From the NCBI GenBank assembly GCA_003488965.1, contig DNJW01000075.1:1-9647 (forward strand): a DNA stretch of 9,647 bases, in the 5' to 3' direction. Of this stretch, positions 6,042-9,647 are shown piece by piece; the stretch's first letter is position 1, and each line of letters starts with the position of its first letter. Origin of the DNA: Lachnospiraceae bacterium (GTDB taxonomy: Bacteria > Bacillota > Clostridia > Lachnospirales > Lachnospiraceae). The translations under genes were made by a program, and so were the position numbers. A model generated the notes under the pieces. The model ran no database searches and was not told where the DNA came from. It worked only from the letters and a program-made list of their open reading frames with translations.

Positions 6042-6507
6042 ATAGACTTTCTTTATCCAATACTACCGCATTCAAATCCAGCAGGGAAATCAGCCCTCCG
6101 TCTTCATATTTCCCTATGCCGAAAATGAAATAATCCTTTTCTTCCTTGCTGTCATATGCCACTTTATCAATCTGCTTGTTCTGTAAAGTCACAACTTCCT
6201 TCACCTCATCCACAACGATACCTATCGTTCCATGCTGTTCCAGCTTAAGAATGATAATCCTTGTGCTTTTTGTATATTCGTCTGCCGGAAGATCCATTTT
6301 GATGCGGGCGCTCATAACAGGTATAACCTCCCCGCGAAGATTAATTACTCCCTTCAAGTACTCCTGCACATTCGGCACTCTTGTGATATGCTGCATCCTT
6401 ACAATATTATCCACATATTTGATATCAATTCCGTACTGCTCATCGCCCAATCTGACCACAATAAACTGAGTCGTTTCATTATCCATAGCTACCTTTAACT
6501 CTTCCAT
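6040..6507 (-). CDS. cheW: Chemotaxis coupling protein CheW
   Basis: This 155-aa protein is a single CheW (SH3-like tandem barrel) domain covering nearly the whole chain. It links chemoreceptors to the P5 domain of CheA in the membrane-associated array. Typical blocks are TQFIVVRLGDEQYGIDIKYV (about residues 13-32), the conserved EYLKGVINLRGEVIPV (49-64), RIIILKL and GIVVDEVKEVV (about 83-106), and a final GLISLLDLNAVV. The length is typical. AGGAGG (complement of 6517-6522) lies 9 nt before the ATG at 6505-6507. An alternative Met8 is possible but has no better site. It lies 26 nt after cheA and 10 nt before cheC. No receiver domain is fused, so this is CheW and not CheV. Confidence 0.96.
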   Translation of the reverse strand: MEELKVAMDNETTQFIVVRLGDEQYGIDIKYVDNIVRMQHITRVPNVQEYLKGVINLRGEVIPVMSARIKMDLPADEYTKSTRIIILKLEQHGTIGIVVDEVKEVVTLQNKQIDKVAYDSKEEKDYFIFGIGKYEDGGLISLLDLNAVVLDKESL

Positions 6508-6533
6508 TCCGCTGTCCCTCCTACCATATGAAC

Positions 6534-8621
6534 CTAAAACAATGCATTCGTATCCAGAATCAAAGCCACCTCGCCGTCGCCTAAAATCGTAGCGCCGCTG
6601 ATTACTTTACATCTGGTAATATATTTGCCTAATGATTTGATAACAATTTCCTGCTGGCCCATAAGCTCGTCAACTACTAAACCGGACTGTCTGTCGCCTT
6701 TCTTCACAATGACAACCGTCATACTGTCCTCAGGGTTTTTCTTACTGGGAACATCAAGCACTTCACTCAGCCGGATAAGCGGAATTACAATTCCTCTCAA
6801 ATGGATTACTTCTTTATTTTGTACGGTCTTCACATCTGCAGGGGTAATGTCTTCAATAGTCTGTATCGACCCCAGCGAAATAGCATACTTCTCTCCCCCT
6901 ACGTCTACCATGAGCGCCTGAATAATGGCCAAGGTCAGCGGAAGACGGATCGTCCATGTACTTCCTATATCAATCTTGCTCTTTACCTCAACCTCACCGC
7001 TTAAGGATTCTATCTTTGACTTCACGACATCCAGCCCCACGCCTCTTCCCGAAACATCAGAAACCACTTCCGATGTAGAAAAACCGGCATGGAACAGCAG
7101 ATTGATAATCTCCTGGTCAGACATATTTTCGCCTTGTTCCGGCGTAATAACACCTTTGGAAATCGCTTTTTCCTTTACGTTTTCCGTATTAATTCCGGCA
7201 CCGTCATCCCTTACTTCTATGACTACATTATTGCCGTCCTGATAAGCATCCAAAAAGATGGAGCCTACCGAAGGCTTGCCTTTTGCCTTACGCACTTCTG
7301 CCGATTCCAGCCCGTGATCCGCTGCGTTTCTGAGAAGATGCATTAACGGATCCCCTATCTCATCCACCACAGTACGGTCCAGTTCCGTTTCCTCTCCGGA
7401 CATATACAGTTCCATCTTCTTATCCAGTTTTTTGGACAAATCCCTAATCATACGCGGAAATTTGTTCACAACACTTTCTATCGGCACCATGCGGACTTTC
7501 ATAACCGACTCATGAAGGTTTGTCGTAACACTTTCCAGATATTCGATATGCTCATTGATTCCTCCGTTTGCCCTGTCGCCGACGGAAGCGGATACCAAAG
7601 AATTTTTTGCGATAATAAGTTCGCTGACCAGATTCATAAGTACATCCAGTTTTTCGATATCCACACGGACCGTTCTATTGACTACCGGTTTGGAAATCTG
7701 AGACTTCTTCTCATTTGCCTTAGGCGCCGCTGCCGGCTGCTGTCCTGTTTTCTCTCCAGCAGACGTCTTTTCCCCTTCCGCAGGGACTTCCGTCTGAACC
7801 GCATTCTGGCTTTCCGCCACGGCAGTAATCTCCCCAATCTGATCATCTTCGATTACCGCGCCTTGTGCGTCCTCAATCTCCGAAACACTTCTTACCACTT
7901 TTAAGACATCTTCCAGCGTAGCGTCCGAAATATAGATAAGGCTGAAATCCAAATCAAACCTTTCGTCTTCTATATCCTGCACAGACGGTTTTGATATGAT
8001 GACTTCCCCTTGCTCCTCCAACGCCTTAAAGACAAGGAACGCTCTTGCAGCCTTTAAAATACAAGACTCCTGTACCTTCACAGTCATGCCGTATGCTTTT
8101 TTGCCCTGGGCAAGCGCTTCTGTCATCACTCTTTTCTGAGTATCATCAAATTTAATGTCCAGCCATTTCTTTCCGCCGTCTTCTGAATCCTGACTTTTTT
8201 CCGGCTCTTTCTTTTCTTCCTGCGGCTCTTCTCCTTCCTTGGAGTCCAATACGCCATTCAACAGCTTAATCAAAGGTTCATTATCATTTGTCCCTTCATC
8301 TCCTGTCTCCTGAATATTATTCAGATATTCTTCCAATGCATCCAGACATTGAAACAGAATATCAATCATATTGCCCTTTACCTTTATTGCTCCGTTACGG
8401 ACTTCCGAAAATACATTTTCCATATCATGGGTCAGATTCTGCATTCTCTTATATCCCATGGTTCCGGCCATCCCTTTTAAAGAATGGGCAGCCCTGAAAA
8501 TCTCATTAATGGTATCCGGATTTTCCGGTTCCTGCTCAAGATTTAAAATCTCTGTATTCAAGTTCTGCAAATGCTCTTTCGTCTCATCAAGAAAAATCTC
8601 TAGATATTGGCTTACATCCAT
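6534..8621 (-). CDS. cheA: Chemotaxis histidine kinase CheA
   Basis: This 695-aa protein is a complete CheA, the cytoplasmic sensor kinase that phosphorylates CheY and CheB. P1 (HPt, about residues 1-105) carries the phospho-acceptor His46 in FRAAHSLKGMAGTMG. P2 (about 152-255) is the CheY/CheB docking domain. A Gln/Ala/Pro/Glu/Lys linker (about 265-312) precedes the dimerisation domain P3 (about 317-385; KLDVLMNLVSELIIAKNSL). The ATP-binding P4 has the N-box HLLRNAADHG (428-437), DDGAGIN (472-478) and GRGVGLDVV (525-533). P5 (about 560-695) is CheW-like and ends GDGEVALILD. All key residues look intact. The start ATG is 1 nt after the cheB stop and 8 nt from a GGGGGT site within the cheB end, so translation is probably coupled to cheB. 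Confidence 0.97.
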   Translation of the reverse strand: MDVSQYLEIFLDETKEHLQNLNTEILNLEQEPENPDTINEIFRAAHSLKGMAGTMGYKRMQNLTHDMENVFSEVRNGAIKVKGNMIDILFQCLDALEEYLNNIQETGDEGTNDNEPLIKLLNGVLDSKEGEEPQEEKKEPEKSQDSEDGGKKWLDIKFDDTQKRVMTEALAQGKKAYGMTVKVQESCILKAARAFLVFKALEEQGEVIISKPSVQDIEDERFDLDFSLIYISDATLEDVLKVVRSVSEIEDAQGAVIEDDQIGEITAVAESQNAVQTEVPAEGEKTSAGEKTGQQPAAAPKANEKKSQISKPVVNRTVRVDIEKLDVLMNLVSELIIAKNSLVSASVGDRANGGINEHIEYLESVTTNLHESVMKVRMVPIESVVNKFPRMIRDLSKKLDKKMELYMSGEETELDRTVVDEIGDPLMHLLRNAADHGLESAEVRKAKGKPSVGSIFLDAYQDGNNVVIEVRDDGAGINTENVKEKAISKGVITPEQGENMSDQEIINLLFHAGFSTSEVVSDVSGRGVGLDVVKSKIESLSGEVEVKSKIDIGSTWTIRLPLTLAIIQALMVDVGGEKYAISLGSIQTIEDITPADVKTVQNKEVIHLRGIVIPLIRLSEVLDVPSKKNPEDSMTVVIVKKGDRQSGLVVDELMGQQEIVIKSLGKYITRCKVISGATILGDGEVALILDTNALF

Positions 8622-8622
8622 T

Positions 8623-9647
8623 TTACATTACCCCCACGTTCATTATAATCTCCTGTGCAATCTGCTCAAGAGGAACCACCTGATTTGCCAGCCCGGAAGT
8701 CACAATACTTTTTGGCATTCCATATACTGCACAGCTGTTTTCATCCTGAGCAATAACATGTACATTCCTCTTGTTTTTCAGATAAGAAATTCCTTTGGTT
8801 CCGTCTGCACCCATCCCTGTCAATACAGCACATACTATCTGGTCGTATTTACACTCTGCAAGAGCTTCATACATATAGTTGGCACATGGCTTCACGCCTT
8901 CTCTGGTCGGTTCATCCGAATAATAAATCACATGCCGGCCGCCGCTGCTGCGTATCTTAAGATGTTTTCCGCCTTTTGCTATATATACCTTTCCCGGAAG
9001 CAGGACGTCACCCTCCCCGGCCTCCTTTACTTCCGCCTCGCTTAAGGAATTTAACCGTTCCGCCAAAGATGCCGTAAATCCTGCCGGCATATGCTGGACA
9101 ATAACCACCGGGGCATTCAGCTTTGCCGGAATCCTTGGAACCACTGACTGAAGCGCCTTAGGTCCCCCGGTAGAGCTGGCAATAGCAACTATCTTATTTC
9201 CCTTCACCTTTCCTGCATGACGGCTTACCAGTTCCACCATTTTTTTCGAAGTTCTTGCGTCTTCAATGGAAAATGCTCTGGAAAAGGAAGGCATTTTCGT
9301 TTCCGTCGCCACCTCCAGAATCTGTATCAGACGGTTTCTGAACAAATCCTTCCTGCAGTCAAATGCGCTGTCCGGCTTATGTACAAAATCAAGAGCTCCC
9401 AGTTCCAATGCATCCAGCGTTGTTTTTGCACCTTCCTTAGTATCGGTGCTTGCCATAACAACCCTGGCTGCAATCTTATTCCTCTGCAGCTCCTTCAACA
9501 GTTCCAAGCCGTTCATCTTAGGCATATTCACATCCAGAACAACTACATCATAGGTATTCTTTTTTAAAAGTTCCAGCGCTTCCAAACCATTGGTAGCTTT
9601 CTCGGCTACCTGAAATCTTTTATCCTGATTTATTATATCACACAGCG
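8623..9647 (-). CDS. cheB: Chemotaxis protein-glutamate methylesterase CheB, N-terminus cut off
   Basis: The frame is open to the window edge, so the start lies outside. The visible part is 340 aa. Beyond the TTG at 9583-9585 it continues as LCDIINQDKRFQVAEKATNG, a normal piece of the CheB receiver; about 17-20 residues with the acidic pocket are missing. The phospho-acceptor is Asp38 of the visible protein in VVVLDVNMPKMNG, and DFVHKP supplies the conserved Lys. The C-terminal methylesterase domain has the Ser-His-Asp triad: Ser158 in ASSTGGPK, His185 in VQHMPAGF and Asp281 in LTGMGADG. CheB removes methyl groups from receptor glutamates, giving adaptation when phosphorylated by CheA. It is 1 nt from cheA. 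No cheR is in the window. Confidence 0.96.
   Translation of the reverse strand, partial: LCDIINQDKRFQVAEKATNGLEALELLKKNTYDVVVLDVNMPKMNGLELLKELQRNKIAARVVMASTDTKEGAKTTLDALELGALDFVHKPDSAFDCRKDLFRNRLIQILEVATETKMPSFSRAFSIEDARTSKKMVELVSRHAGKVKGNKIVAIASSTGGPKALQSVVPRIPAKLNAPVVIVQHMPAGFTASLAERLNSLSEAEVKEAGEGDVLLPGKVYIAKGGKHLKIRSSGGRHVIYYSDEPTREGVKPCANYMYEALAECKYDQIVCAVLTGMGADGTKGISYLKNKRNVHVIAQDENSCAVYGMPKSIVTSGLANQVVPLEQIAQEIIMNVGVM

Noticed and set aside
8371..9045. A 224-codon plus-strand open frame
   Set aside because: It is antisense to cheA and cheB, whose domains and active-site residues are clear, and its product resembles nothing.
9583..9585. TTG as a start codon for CheB
   Set aside because: The reading frame stays open to the window edge and the upstream residues are a normal part of the CheB receiver domain.

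Overview
The window is the 3' part of a large flagellar/chemotaxis (fla/che) operon of a motile Firmicute, running entirely on the minus strand, followed by the first codons of rpsB (ribosomal protein S2). The proteins (FapA/DUF342 protein, a CheC-CheD pair, a FliA/SigD-type sigma factor), strong AGGAGG-type ribosome binding sites, short intergenic gaps and moderate GC (by eye) point to Clostridia, most likely Lachnospiraceae. The family placement is inference; the Firmicute placement is well supported.

Layout in the direction of transcription (high to low coordinates): cheB (N-terminus cut by the window edge), cheA, cheW, cheC, cheD, a 99-aa two-helix membrane protein translationally coupled to cheD, the flagellar sigma factor, a FapA-family protein, a 106-aa very polar protein of unknown function, a 262-aa membrane-anchored coiled-coil protein with a C-terminal helix-turn-helix-like segment, and a 221-aa membrane-anchored protein with an MltG/YceG-type LysM-like domain but no catalytic domain. 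All gaps between genes are 60 nt or less, so the block reads as one transcription unit. A 288-nt intergenic region (48-335) then holds three inverted repeats and a well-formed sigma-A promoter for rpsB.

Functionally, CheA (kinase), CheW (coupling protein), CheB (methylesterase), CheC (CheY-P phosphatase) and CheD (receptor glutamine deamidase and CheC partner) form the core of a Bacillus/Thermotoga-type chemotaxis pathway. CheR and CheY are not in the window. The sigma factor would switch on late flagellar and chemotaxis genes. The order cheB-cheA-cheW-cheC-cheD-sigma-(swrB-like)-rpsB is, from established knowledge, the same backbone as in Bacillus subtilis, with four extra genes inserted here. 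Those four accessory genes and the compact rpsB promoter/hairpin region are the least understood parts. No mobile element, tRNA, rRNA or CRISPR array was seen.
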